Of a DNA stretch of 64,000 nucleotides, positions 53,150-64,000 are shown piece by piece (the first letter of the stretch is position 1; each line of letters opens with the position of its first letter). The DNA is from Dirofilaria immitis (Eukaryota > Nematoda > Chromadorea > Rhabditida > Onchocercidae). The DNA is taken from the NCBI GenBank assembly GCA_024305405.1, contig JAKNDB010000107.1, positions 1,798,001 to 1,862,000 on the forward strand, read 5' to 3'. Below the pieces are notes generated by a model, which was given only the letters and a program-made list of their open reading frames with translations, was not told where the DNA came from and ran no database searches. A program made the translations under genes and the position numbers.

Positions 53150-53350
53150 ATTGTTTTTCTGTTAACTGTTATTGTGTACGACAATAGTGATAATGTTATT
53201 GTTGTTGTTGTTGCTTTCGTTGTTCTTGTTGTTCTTATTGTTCTTGTTGCTACTATTACTACTACTAGCACTAGTGCCACCACTATTACTGCTACAATTA
53301 CTACTACTAGTGCTGCTACTACTGCTATTATACTTGCAACAACAACTTAT
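53150..53350. repeat. Trinucleotide-rich tract (GTT, ACT and AAC triplets)
   Basis: Starts with GTT/CTT triplets, passes through TACTAC and GCTACTACTGC triplets and ends with CAACAACAAC. It is open in several frames on both strands (poly-leucine, valine/threonine, serine/asparagine), as expected of any triplet repeat, so I do not call it a gene. Confidence 0.8.
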
Positions 53351-54658
53351 CACTAAATCTCAACAAATTGATATCATTATCTGAGGAAAAATTTGATTAT
53401 CCTTCATTATTTCAATTTTTGGTATACTTTGATGCACAAACTTAATTCATATAAGATAATCTAGAAATAATGAATTCAATTCAGAACAGTATATTCAATA
53501 TTTCTAATTATAATAATTGTAAAATTTCAACAAATCACATTTATTTGTAAAAGGAATTTCAACGATAGAATAATATTAAAATTTATTTTTATCATAGAAA
53601 TATAATTCATATATGAAAGTATGTTAATAAGTTAAGAAAAATTATGAGATTTCCCGTTCTTTTTTAAACTTTCATTCATTTTCCGAATTGCACAATTTAT
53701 TTGCATTGATTTATGTATTTATGTAGTACAGCACGAGACAACCAGTTAATAATAAGTAAACTAAAATATCTCTTTATTATAGCACCCAGATTCTCATAAT
53801 GATTCCTTTTTATAAAACAGCAGCAATTATAGCCATCATTTTAATAGGAAAATACCCTCCTTAGATTCACCAAAAAATATCCTCCTTTATTGAACATATA
53901 TACTTTAGCATCCACATATGATTGAAACATTTATGATTAGAAAAGAACTGAAATGATCAATGAATGGTTAGCGCCAAGAAAATTGCTAAATATTATTATT
54001 ATATTTGTTGTAATTATAATATCAAAAAAATAACATTTCCTGCATTCTTAATGTATTTGTTTGTGCAAATGCAAAATTTGATATATTTAAAATTTATCAT
54101 TTATAATATTTAAAGTATTAAGTATAAAATATAATTAAGATGCGTAAAATATTTTATATTTTCAATTTCCACTTTTTATATACTTTTTATATTCAAACTG
54201 TTTTCCCGTTTTACACACACAAAGCGATTATGCTTATTTGATAAATAAAAATCAGCAACTAGCATTTTGTTTTTCCTCATTCATTCCTAAAATAATTTTC
54301 AAATCCGACAAAATTATCATGCAATTGAATAAATGCTAATAATGAGAGGAAAAAGAATTAAAGAAATGTGAGCAAAATGAGAAAAATAATTGAACGAAAT
54401 AAAAATTAAGTTCAAAAGATATTTATTTGTGCAATGAAATGAATATATTTCGTGAAAAAAGTTTTTAATTTTCTTTATTCCTCATTAAAAAAATTGATTA
54501 GATTTTGATTTAATTTATTTTGTTTCACATAAATATTTTCTTTTCAGATATTAGGACTAACTAATCTACTGCATTTTTAAGATAGATAAGCGTCAGCAAT
54601 CGTTTGTATCATAAAGTTAATCTTTCTTATCGCAATTAATTCAGACGAGCTTAAAAAG

Positions 54659-54838
54659 ATGGAAAAAAGTATTTTTGTTAACCGTAAAATTATTCTTGAA
54701 GAAGTTATAATTATTGATCAGATTCAGATATTAATTGATTTTGATTATATAAATATTATGCTAGGAATATTTGTAATAGGCAACGAAGGAAAAATTTCTG
54801 AAATTTGTTATGAAAAAAACATAATTGTCATAAATTGA
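54659..54838 (+). CDS. Small open frame (59 codons), copy 1 of the duplication, unrecognised
   Basis: Starts MEKSIFVNRKIILEEV and ends EKNIIVIN-stop. It is rich in isoleucine, with alternating hydrophobic and acidic residues, and has no signal peptide or domain that I recognise. Copy 2 (55128-55307) is identical apart from V7 to I. It may be a fragment of an older gene or a chance frame. Confidence 0.25.
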   Translation: MEKSIFVNRKIILEEVIIIDQIQILIDFDYINIMLGIFVIGNEGKISEICYEKNIIVIN

Positions 54839-55127
54839 TTCGAAATATGTTTCATATCTCACAGTTTATTTTCATTCATGCATCATATATTGATTGTACT
54901 TGAAAAAAATGATCAATCTATTATTTCTAATACTGCGAAGAAAATGATAAAAATTTCAATAATAATTAAACTTATTTGAAAATTTAAATGAAACGAAAAT
55001 TTGTTATGAAAAAAAACATAATTGTCATAAACTGATTCGGAATATGTTTCATATCTCACAATTTATTTTCATGCATTTTATTGAGTTAATCATTCATATC
55101 ACAATTAATTCAGACGAGCTTAAAAAG

Positions 55128-55307
55128 ATGGAAAAAAGTATTTTTATTAACCGTAAAATTATTCTTGAAGAAGTTATAATTATTGATCAGATTCAGATAT
55201 TAATTGATTTTGATTATATAAATATTATGCTAGGAATATTTGTAATAGGCAACGAAGGAAAAATTTCTGAAATTTGTTATGAAAAAAACATAATTGTCAT
55301 AAATTGA
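55128..55307 (+). CDS. Small open frame (59 codons), copy 2 of the duplication, unrecognised
   Basis: Same protein as the open frame at 54659-54838 with a single substitution (isoleucine at position 7). In this copy the frame extends upstream to 55044, but the upstream part has no counterpart in copy 1, so the shared ATG is the better start. Confidence 0.25.
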   Translation: MEKSIFINRKIILEEVIIIDQIQILIDFDYINIMLGIFVIGNEGKISEICYEKNIIVIN

Positions 55308-58300
55308 TTCGAAATATGTTTCATACCTCACAGTTTATCTTTCATGCAATGAAAAAAAATGATCAATCTATTATTTCTAATACTGCGAAGAAAATGATAA
55401 AAATTTCAATAATAATTAAACTTATTTGAAAATTTAAATGAAACGATTTCGATTATTTAAGAATTTCATCACTTTATTGTTAATTTCAATCTAATTAATA
55501 GAAAACTTATATCAAATACAATATTAGATTAATTTCTTTTATTATGAAAAATGTAAAATATCACTGTTCTTATAATTTTAAAGGCAAAACAAATACGATT
55601 CATATAAGATTGGAAATTTTTTTTTTTAGGAAAAATATTCCGCAAAGTATTCTAATAAATACTTCAAAGAATTAATTTGTCTTGAACTAATTAAGCGTCA
55701 AAATAATTAGGAGTTAATTGAACAGTAAATTTTTAAACTTATCAATTATTAAAGTTCTGATTTTTAGTTGTCCTTTATTCCATTGGGAATAATTATATAA
55801 GAATTTGCCGAAAAAGCATTTCGTTTATTCATTTTATTTCAATTTCCATAAGAACTCATTGATTTAATTTCGTTTTATAACAATAATTTATTAATTGCGT
55901 TTCAGTTTCAGTATATATTTATCTTTTATTAGTTCGTTACATAAATGCTGCATAATAATCACCACTTATCATATTTATCTCTATTATGAATTTTGTTGAG
56001 AACAAAGTTTTGCTTTAAAATAGATGAAACATTTCCTTCAAATAAAATTTACTTCCTTCTAGTGTAATGATACATATATACATACATGTGATTGTAAACA
56101 TGAATATAATCACAAGTTAACAAAATAATTATCGACTGATAGTTTCTGATCACTTGATTATTACAATTATCCACTATTTATTCCATAGTACCATTACCAC
56201 GTTATCGTTATAATTCACTTTATTAGTGCGTTGATTCATAATATAAATTAAGTATTTTTAACTTGTTTTCCTTTCTTTGTATATTATCATTATTATTCCG
56301 GTGTAAAATCATGACTTGAATTTCTAATCAAACAAATAATTTAGATATGTCAAAAGAAAAGGTTTTCAAAAATTTTATGATAATAACGGTTAAACAAATT
56401 TTAGCAAGTCATCAATTTTTAGCTTGATTGTATGATAGAAATCCATTAAATTTTAGCGATTTAATTAATTTAAGTGGTTTTTTTCTATTTTCTGTCATGC
56501 TTTTTGCTTTTAAAATATTTTTACATTCAATTTTTTTTTTTTACATATTATAGGTTTTTGATATTCATTAATCTTTTTTTCATCTCCTCACTGAAATCAT
56601 TCATAATAATTTCTTTAGTTTGGTAAATAATGTCGTCTCATTTTTTATTAAATAATTAATAGTATTTTAAAATGATAATAAATATTTTTTCAAATTTCTG
56701 AATTTTTAATATCTTTTATTATGTCAACCAAGCATATATAGACAAAAGATTAATTGCATAAGTATTACGATCCATTTTCGTGACTTCGATATTTATTTAA
56801 TAATTAATGATATTACACTTTTTCATTGCTGTTAACTCTTTATATGCCAATATTTTCTTTTAATTATTTCATGTACCGATTTTTTTGCGTTCGTATATTT
56901 TCACTATCAATTTGACAGATATTTTTAAATCCATATCTTTACATTTTCTTCTTCATTATTTCTCATATTATGGATAATAATATTCAAAAAAATTTGATAA
57001 TATTCAAATTGAGTGATTAAAATTAGTAAGAAATCACTAAATTTATGTGTTACTTATTTGACAAGTAATGTATCATAATATAGCTTCAGGTGAAGCTATA
57101 TATATATAATCTGAGCGTATCCTTCCTCATTCTAAAAGTTTAACTGCAAAAGATTTAAGATATGCTAAGAAATTATAAGAGACCAAGATTAGTTATCAAA
57201 TAAGATTATTGTTAATCATTTATTAATTTATAATCTATTATTTAAGAATTAATAGTGGATTAGAATTAAATGCGAAATCCAACTGTGCTATTAGATAAAC
57301 ATTCAGAAATTCCAACAGTGATAATAATTAAGCCGAGTTAAAAGGGAGGAAGAGAATCCAAAAGTTGTGATAAAGTTCTTTTCTTATATGTGTTATCATA
57401 TATAATAGATTTAAATTTCAAATTAAACTTAAATCGAAAAATCATGTGGAAATTTTCTTAAACATTCATTCGGTTTATTTTCCATTGTAAAAAATTGTTT
57501 TCAAATGCTTAAGAGTTTGGTATTAATTAAGAAAGCATAAATGGATTCTTTGCTAATATATGTTGCCTTATGCCGCAGAATCAGTATCAATTAGAAGAAT
57601 TTCCAAATTGTATCTTGAATATAATTCATTCAGATCGATTAATGTTCTCTTGACTAAAAATTCCTTTTGAATTGTATGTATCGCGTAGAGCAAGAAAAAT
57701 AAGGAGTATCTTAATTACACCATTGATTTACAAATTATGACATCAATACTAATAAAATTTTGAGACAATTTTTGAGAGAGACTAATGTAGAATGAAGTGA
57801 TCGAAACGTGTGCAGTGCTGAGTAAGAAAACAAATAATTTTGAACAAAAGAAAACTTGCAGAAAAGATTTCAAGAGTATATATATATATTAAACATACGT
57901 AGGTTGAGCTTACAATATTATGTGAATTACATGAGAAGTGACAGAATTTTTATCCGAGAGAAAACTGCATGGGAATTATTTTCTCAAAAGAAGCTTCCTC
58001 ACAATTTTCTAGGATTTGAAGATTTGAAGGCTTTCTCACTATTACATGTGATTAGAAAAAAATTAACAGTAGGAATCTTTGTATAAGAAAGAAATATATC
58101 ATTTGCACAACGAAATATTGAACGACTGATTCAACATTGTATGGACTTTGAAAGAATGGTTCGAACTGGACTACTGTGGAAATCATTTCAACGCATGAGA
58201 AAATTACACTGTAAATTTTTCTGTATTCATTTTTTAATATTCTATGGAGAATGCCAAATTAATCATTTTCCTCATTATTGCTATCATGATAATCATTGTT

Positions 58301-59199
58301 ACAGAAGTTTTGTAGTTCAAAAATTCTTAATAAGAAATTTGATAAAATTTATAGATACTAAATGGATAAGATGAAATTTAACACTGACGAAGGCTTTGTT
58401 TCTTACAATAAAGGCTATTATTATCAGTATAGCAGAGTGGCAGGCATTAAAACGATTCACGAAACAGTGATTATAATTATAATAGTTTTTCATTCATAGA
58501 ATTCTAATTAGCCAGTTAGAGAAAATCATTTTAACATATTTTCGAATCTTATAAGCAGTTTGATAAGCTTATTACCTTATCCTTGTCGATTACATTCGAA
58601 GTAATTTTTTCGACGGAATAAGCTAATGTTGTTAAATCACCAGCAAGTGTTCTTCAAGAAAATGACTACTCTATATTTCAATTTAAAGAAGATGAAATAA
58701 TTATTAAAAACTTCATATAGAGAAGAGATTCCTTTGCTCAAAATCTTTGCTCATTTAAATGCAAAACTTTTTCCTAAGATATATTGAAAAAATTGTAATT
58801 TGAAATCTGGTTGATACAATTCAGTTGATTGAAATTTTTTTCTATTATCGCCTACTTGTTCATTTTCTATTATTTTTACCCAAAGAGACAGACATTATAG
58901 ACGAAACTCTTCATTAATCTTATACAATATTATGTATAATCAACAATAATCTTTGTTGGTAATTATGTCGACAGTAGTCTTTATTAGTTTTACATGAAAT
59001 TGTCCACAATATGGTATTTATAAATGACAATAGCTAGTAAAGTAAAAGATATCAGTATCTGAATACTTGTTCATTATGTTTCCTACAGTGTTGCTACTTT
59101 TGTTTCTATGCAACTTTCGATCCATTTGAACTGTAGATTTTGATAAACTGTTATTCGCTATATAAAAGCATCGAATTTGTCGCTCCTTCTGTCTTGGAA

Positions 59200-59400
59200 C
59201 ATTCCTCGATATTGAATTGTCGTTAAATTGACACTGATAAACTTTGACACTAATATTTCTATTGGAGTCACTCGCTTTTGAGTTCCTTTAACCACGATAG
59301 TCTTTTATATTTCCAGTGCATCAAAGTTATATAACTTCTATTGGATCTCTATGAGAGTAAGTTCTTTGGTCAAAATATCAGCCAGATTACTTAGAATATA
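59200..59400 (-). mobile_element. Decayed LTR-retrotransposon Pol fragment (BEL/Pao-like or Copia-like)
   Basis: Reading the minus strand from about 59400 down, one frame gives FEFRYILSNLADILTKEL, which resembles the region after RNase H in LTR-element polyproteins, where (N)xADIxTK/R is typical. In the same frame, 37 codons on, RVTPIEILVSKFI resembles the RVTAYVLRFI-type segment of BEL/Pao elements. TAG and TAA stops lie between them, so the element is dead. No LTRs, RT or integrase could be recognised nearby. Confidence 0.35.
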
Positions 59401-60221
59401 TCGGAATTCAAATAAAATCACACAACTGTTAGAATGAAATTAAATCATTTGATTAGAAAATGATTATATTTGAAAAGATTTTACATAAACTAAATCACAA
59501 CTTTTACAAACTCCTAATTAAAATAAAGAAGAGAAAGATGACAATATTTCTAAAAACTATTCTAGAATTCTATTTATGTTCAATTTCGTTCTTGAAATAT
59601 TGTTGTCTAAAAATTTTTTCAATTCAAATATTTTCAATCATGTTATTTATCATGTTTTGTATTTTCAGATACTTAAAAATTTCGTTTATATAACATTAAA
59701 TTGGTCGTTTATAAATTGCTCGACCTATGATTTTGCGTTTTTCTTCTTTCAAGTATATTCAGCTGTCAAGACCGTTTGACTGTTAAAACCAGAACAAATG
59801 ATTTTTGCTATTTTCAAGTAAATATTTTCTTTTCCGCAGATGTCTTGAAAATTTTCTGAAAAGCATAAATTATATTTTCAAAATTCATTGCGCATTGACA
59901 TCCTTTTAATACATACATTGCATTCTATAAGTATAAAAATACAATATTTCAATAAAATCTGAAATTTAAATCTTAAGAATTCTCATCATGATAGGAAAAA
60001 ATTAAGTTGTAGTCCAATTAATTTCATCTTTAATGGGAGAAATATTCATGGTATTATTAAAATTTCCTACAATACGGAGATATTTTGAAATAATTTGTTC
60101 TAATTGATTATGCAGTCAAATGTAACAAAGGCAAAAACAGTAATGGGCAATGCTATCTATATAAAATATGTGTAAATATTGAAAAGCGTTTAAATATAGC
60201 GATATACACAATTCTGGTCAA

Positions 60222-60467
60222 ATGTTCCATTCGAAATATACAAATTTAGCGACAATTGAAAAAGGATTACTACGCTTCAATTCACATCATTTTGATGAAC
60301 AACCGAGCAAGAAACTTTACTTCGATGAATTTATTTTTAATTTTATGCTGTATGGATTAATTTTGATACTTATAGGTTCCATGCTTTTCTCCTATGTATT
60401 TCATAGCCATTTGACTACAATCAAGAAGAAACTTGAAAATAAAACGGTTTTCAAGTTCACTACATAG
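60222..60467 (+). CDS. Possible open frame with one membrane helix, unrecognised
   Basis: 81 codons from MFHSKYTNLATIEKGL. One hydrophobic helix (MLYGLILILIGSMLFSYVF) is followed by a basic end (KKKLENK). I do not recognise it. Its position less than 1 kb from the retroelement relic leaves open that it is a remnant of such an element, but it lies on the opposite strand. It may be a chance frame. Confidence 0.2.
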   Translation: MFHSKYTNLATIEKGLLRFNSHHFDEQPSKKLYFDEFIFNFMLYGLILILIGSMLFSYVFHSHLTTIKKKLENKTVFKFTT

Positions 60468-63400
60468 GTCTATTAAAACATTTGTTAAATTTCACAAAAT
60501 TCAGGCAAGTATCTTGGAGCTCTTGAAATGATTGCATTACTGAGCAACAACTAAATGTAACACATCAACATGAACTACCCTTTCCGGATTGTCAAATACT
60601 ATATCAGTATATACTCTGTAAATACAAGGATAAATTAATTGAATACATACATGAGGTCGATGAAAGCTCACATTCGTTATGGTTGTATTCCAGGCTCTAA
60701 TCAACAACTGGCTTTTTTATCAATTAATGCAACAATTGTTAATGTTACCATGAAACGAGAGTCGCTGGGAATAATTCTTATTATTATTTAGGCCTCAATT
60801 GAAAATTATTGTTATCAAGCATCATTAAAATATTTACCTGTAAAAAGAAATTAGCTACCTTTATCCTTTTGAAAAGTTGATATTATCATAATCCATATGT
60901 GCAGCATTTTTCAATTGTTGAATTTTTACATGGATAACATATATACTCTCTGAATTTCTCTAAGAATTCCTAGAAAATCTTAATCCTTCAGTTTCTTATC
61001 ATGCATTAATTGATAAAAATTTTTGATATATTACCTTCATTATTATGTTCGCTACAAAATTTCCGAATCTCTGGTATGAAAACAAATATGGTATATCCGG
61101 ATATTTAGAAATTTTATTTTATCAAATTCGAATACTATCTATCATATTAAATTTTAAAATCATTTCGATAATAAAAGTATATATAAAAAACGATAATGAT
61201 CTATAACATATATTACATGAAATACCTTCTTTATCTTCTCTAAAAGCAACTATTCTTTCATTTATGATTATAAGCATTTCTGTTCATTTTAAATCATGTA
61301 AATTTTCTAAGCATTTTTAAACACATATGCGAACATCAAAAAATCATTCTACTTTTATTATATTGCATTCACAAGGAGAGACAGTCAAGTTAAGATGACG
61401 TATGAAAGAAATTAAATAAATGATCAAGTAATACGAGAGGCTGTCGTGAAAATTTTCGTCAAATTTGCGTCAAATTTTGGAAAGATAATACATGAAATAA
61501 TGTATCGAGTGATAATTCTAAACTTCATCAACGAGCTATGGAATATTAGCAATGATTTTTTGATGAACAAAACAAGGTGGAACAAATATTAAAAAGCAGG
61601 TAAAAATGGCTGATACATTTCTTTTTCTTCCGCATTTCCTCTTTCTTTGAATATGAAAAGTAATTTTATGATAATTAATTAATTCTATCACTTTTTCATA
61701 TTCATCCTAGTAGACATAAAGTGTAAAACACAATTAAGATATAAGGAAAGGAGAAAATATAATGAATGCGCTGATCGAGATAAATTCATTGAGAGATATG
61801 CAATACAATATCACATTTTTTCTGCATCCTATCAGTATTTTTATAGTCAATCATACGATTGCTACCATAATCTTGTCTTACCGCAATGGTTAAGATAAAA
61901 TCAATTTATAATTGTTTGTTGATTGATCTTGAAATTGGCATTATCTATTGATAATAATTTCTTTCAGTTGAAATATTTTCTCGGAATTGCAGTGGATATA
62001 CGTTACCAAGAATACGAAATCGAATTAATCTTTAGTCAATGATTTTCTAGATCTTCTAAAAACGAATAATGAAGATAGGTAAAATAATGAAAGTCAAGAA
62101 TGTTACGCTGTTGATAGCCTAACCAAACAGAAAGATAATAGATATCATTTTTGAAAATTTTAAATAATCATTGCATATATCAATCCGTAAATTGGATGAC
62201 CTTTATTCAACTGTCTCCAATAAGCTCTTCATAAGAAAACCTATCAGATAGGTATACAATTTAAACATATCAATAATGATAAAAGTTAATGATTGCTGCT
62301 AGAGTATGCTTTCGATCTAATTCATCACAATATTGGGGAATGATTTCATTGCTATCAATTCATGATTATGATAATTTATTCCTTCTATCGCTATGGTAAT
62401 ACCTATCATCAATTTATGACATTCTTATTTTTGGTTGGTAGTGCAATTCATACTATTATTATTACTACTTTTAAAAATTAATACTTATTATTGGTTGTCG
62501 TTTAATAATTACTCAATTTATTACTGATATTCGTATGCAAATGATTTTTTTGATGTAAGGATAAAAATGTAATACTTGTAGATTCGTGCTAATTTCAAAT
62601 ATATTCGTTGACATCTACAGCATATTTATTATTTCCATCAATTACACCTCTCTCGATTATAGGTAGCAAAAGGTGTAAATAATTTTTGCGCCAAACGAAT
62701 AGCTAATTCAATTCCCAAGAAAAACATTGGAACCGGTAGCCGAAAAAAATGGAAGTATTAAAAACATTAAAAAAATAAAAAACATTTTTAGAATATTACT
62801 GCTATCTAAAAATATTATAATATTCGTCTACAATTATTTATAACAAAAGAATAAGAAGGAAAAATTACGAGACAAATATATTTGAATAATATTAAATAAA
62901 TTAGCAAGTAAAGTATAAAATAGATTACGAAATGATCGAGAATATCGAACATGACAATCGTTAAAGAAAAACAAACGACAGGTAATTCATTCATGAAAAA
63001 AATCTCAGGATATTTGCATAGGTTCTAATAATCGGTTCAACATAATGAATCGATGAGAATTTTTCTCCAATCATTATCGGAGTGACCGAAATATTTTATA
63101 TTTTGCATGACTCATTATCTAACATAGACGAATGTTACAATGTATAATGTATGGAATCACTTATTTTCTTCTCTTTTTTCCTATCACAAAGCAGTGCTTA
63201 ATATTTAAAATGTTGTAATCCGTTCCAATTATCTGAAATGCCGTAAAGAACGAAGCTTTAAATATTAACTTTATTTCTTTAAACATAATATTATCTTACC
63301 CTTTTCTTTATTCTGATAATTAAATCCTTCAGTATAACTAGTGTTTGTGACAAGCTACCAGTCACAATAAAAGACCGAGGTTCACCAATACTCTACGATT

Positions 63401-64000
63401 AACTGGCATATTACAAGCAGTTATTACGTGATTAGCAACATCAGCAAATACTTTCTATCCATTTTTACATCATTCGACTAACCACGTCTCTGCCTTCTGA
63501 CATCTTCATTATAAAAAAGGTCTTTACTGATCAGAAGCTTCGCTACTTTACTTAGCTCAACCAACAGTCAATCTGATAATTCATCATCGCTGCGATAAAT
63601 AGCGATAATTCAATTAATGATTCTTTTCAATCAAGTGGAAACTTCTTTGCTATCAAATTCAAATAATCAAAGAGAAAAATTCTCTAATCCTCTACGAAAC
63701 ACATTCCTCACAAACTTAATCAAATGAAATCAACAAATTTTGCAGCAATTATTAATATCGATTAGAGTAATATATCCATGCGGATTGATATTTCAAATTA
63801 TTGGAAACAATTTTTAATTATGATTTTATATGGATAAAAAAAGTTATTGATTGTACCATTCCAATTCCATTGAATGGAATGCCGACAAAATGGCAATCAT
63901 TATTTTTTAAAACGTTTAAAGTTTTAAGGGCTTCTATTTTACTAACTTTATAAAAATTACTAAACGATATCGAAATTGCAATGCATTTATAACTTTTACA

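Larger units (their letters stand above)
54614..55445. repeat. Tandem duplication (two long copies plus a partial one)
   Basis: Copy 1 is 54614-54995 and copy 2 is 55084-55445, offset about 469 bases. Between them, 54996-55080 is a third, partial copy of the segment beginning AAATTTGTTATGAAAAAAA. Copy 2 lacks about 20 bases present in copy 1 near 54875-54905. Confidence 0.88.
42209..64000. other. 21.8-kb AT-rich region with no conserved gene
   Basis: Throughout this stretch open frames are short, rich in I, K, N, F and Y, and not bounded by splice sites that extend them. I found no recognisable protein domain except the retroelement relic near 59.2-59.4 kb. It contains microsatellites, a minisatellite, a tandem duplication and the upstream side of the receptor gene. 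It could be a long intergenic region, or large introns of a gene whose exons lie outside the window. Confidence 0.6.

Noticed and set aside
53172..53384. Poly-leucine open frame and its overlapping frames on both strands
   Set aside because: All are translations of one triplet repeat; simultaneous open frames in several phases are expected there.
57856..58374. Two adjacent plus-strand open frames (77 codons each)
   Set aside because: No motif recognised and no splice sites linking them to a gene. They are mentioned only as possible retroelement remnants.

Overview
The window is nuclear DNA of an intron-rich, very AT-rich eukaryote, most likely a nematode and plausibly a filarial one. Genes are split into many short exons with TTTCAG-type acceptors and GTAAGT-type donors. 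There are no operon-style bacterial genes and no rRNA or tRNA that I could find. Assignment to filaria rests on base composition, exon structure and the animal protein families; no sequence in the window fixes the species.

The first 42 kb carries the recognisable genes. In order: the 3' part of an XPG/Rad2 DNA-repair endonuclease (+, 257-4754, 5' end outside the window); a 7-kb AT-rich gap; a quiescin sulfhydryl oxidase with thioredoxin and Erv domains plus a C-terminal membrane anchor (+, 11769-19024); a 4-kb gap; a divergent mitochondrial ADP/ATP carrier (+, 23202-25873); a small two-exon gene of unknown function on the minus strand (26503-27099); the AMP-activated kinase beta subunit (+, 29190-31500), perhaps with a non-coding 5' exon near 27.7-27.9 kb; a BTB-like protein gene (+, 32308-34766); a possible one-exon two-helix membrane protein (+, 35388-35678); and a seven-transmembrane receptor on the minus strand (39262-42208).

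The last 22 kb (42209-64000) has no conserved gene that I can support. It holds AT-rich DNA, TA tracts, a minisatellite near 47.4 kb, a trinucleotide-rich tract near 53.2 kb, a tandem duplication near 54.6-55.4 kb with a 59-codon open frame kept in both copies, and a decayed LTR-retrotransposon Pol fragment near 59.2-59.4 kb.

The genes do not form a pathway: DNA repair, disulfide formation, mitochondrial nucleotide exchange, energy sensing and receptor signalling are simply neighbours. The most useful general observation concerns sequence quality. Seven separate genes each contain at least one place where a conserved reading frame is exactly one base short, almost always in a run of identical bases. 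This explains why gene fragments look broken and points to homopolymer under-calling in the assembly rather than to seven pseudogenes. I did not find a convincing undescribed biological system; the best leads are the minus-strand coiled-coil gene, the duplicated small open frame, the intronic hairpin in the XPG gene and the atypical receptor.
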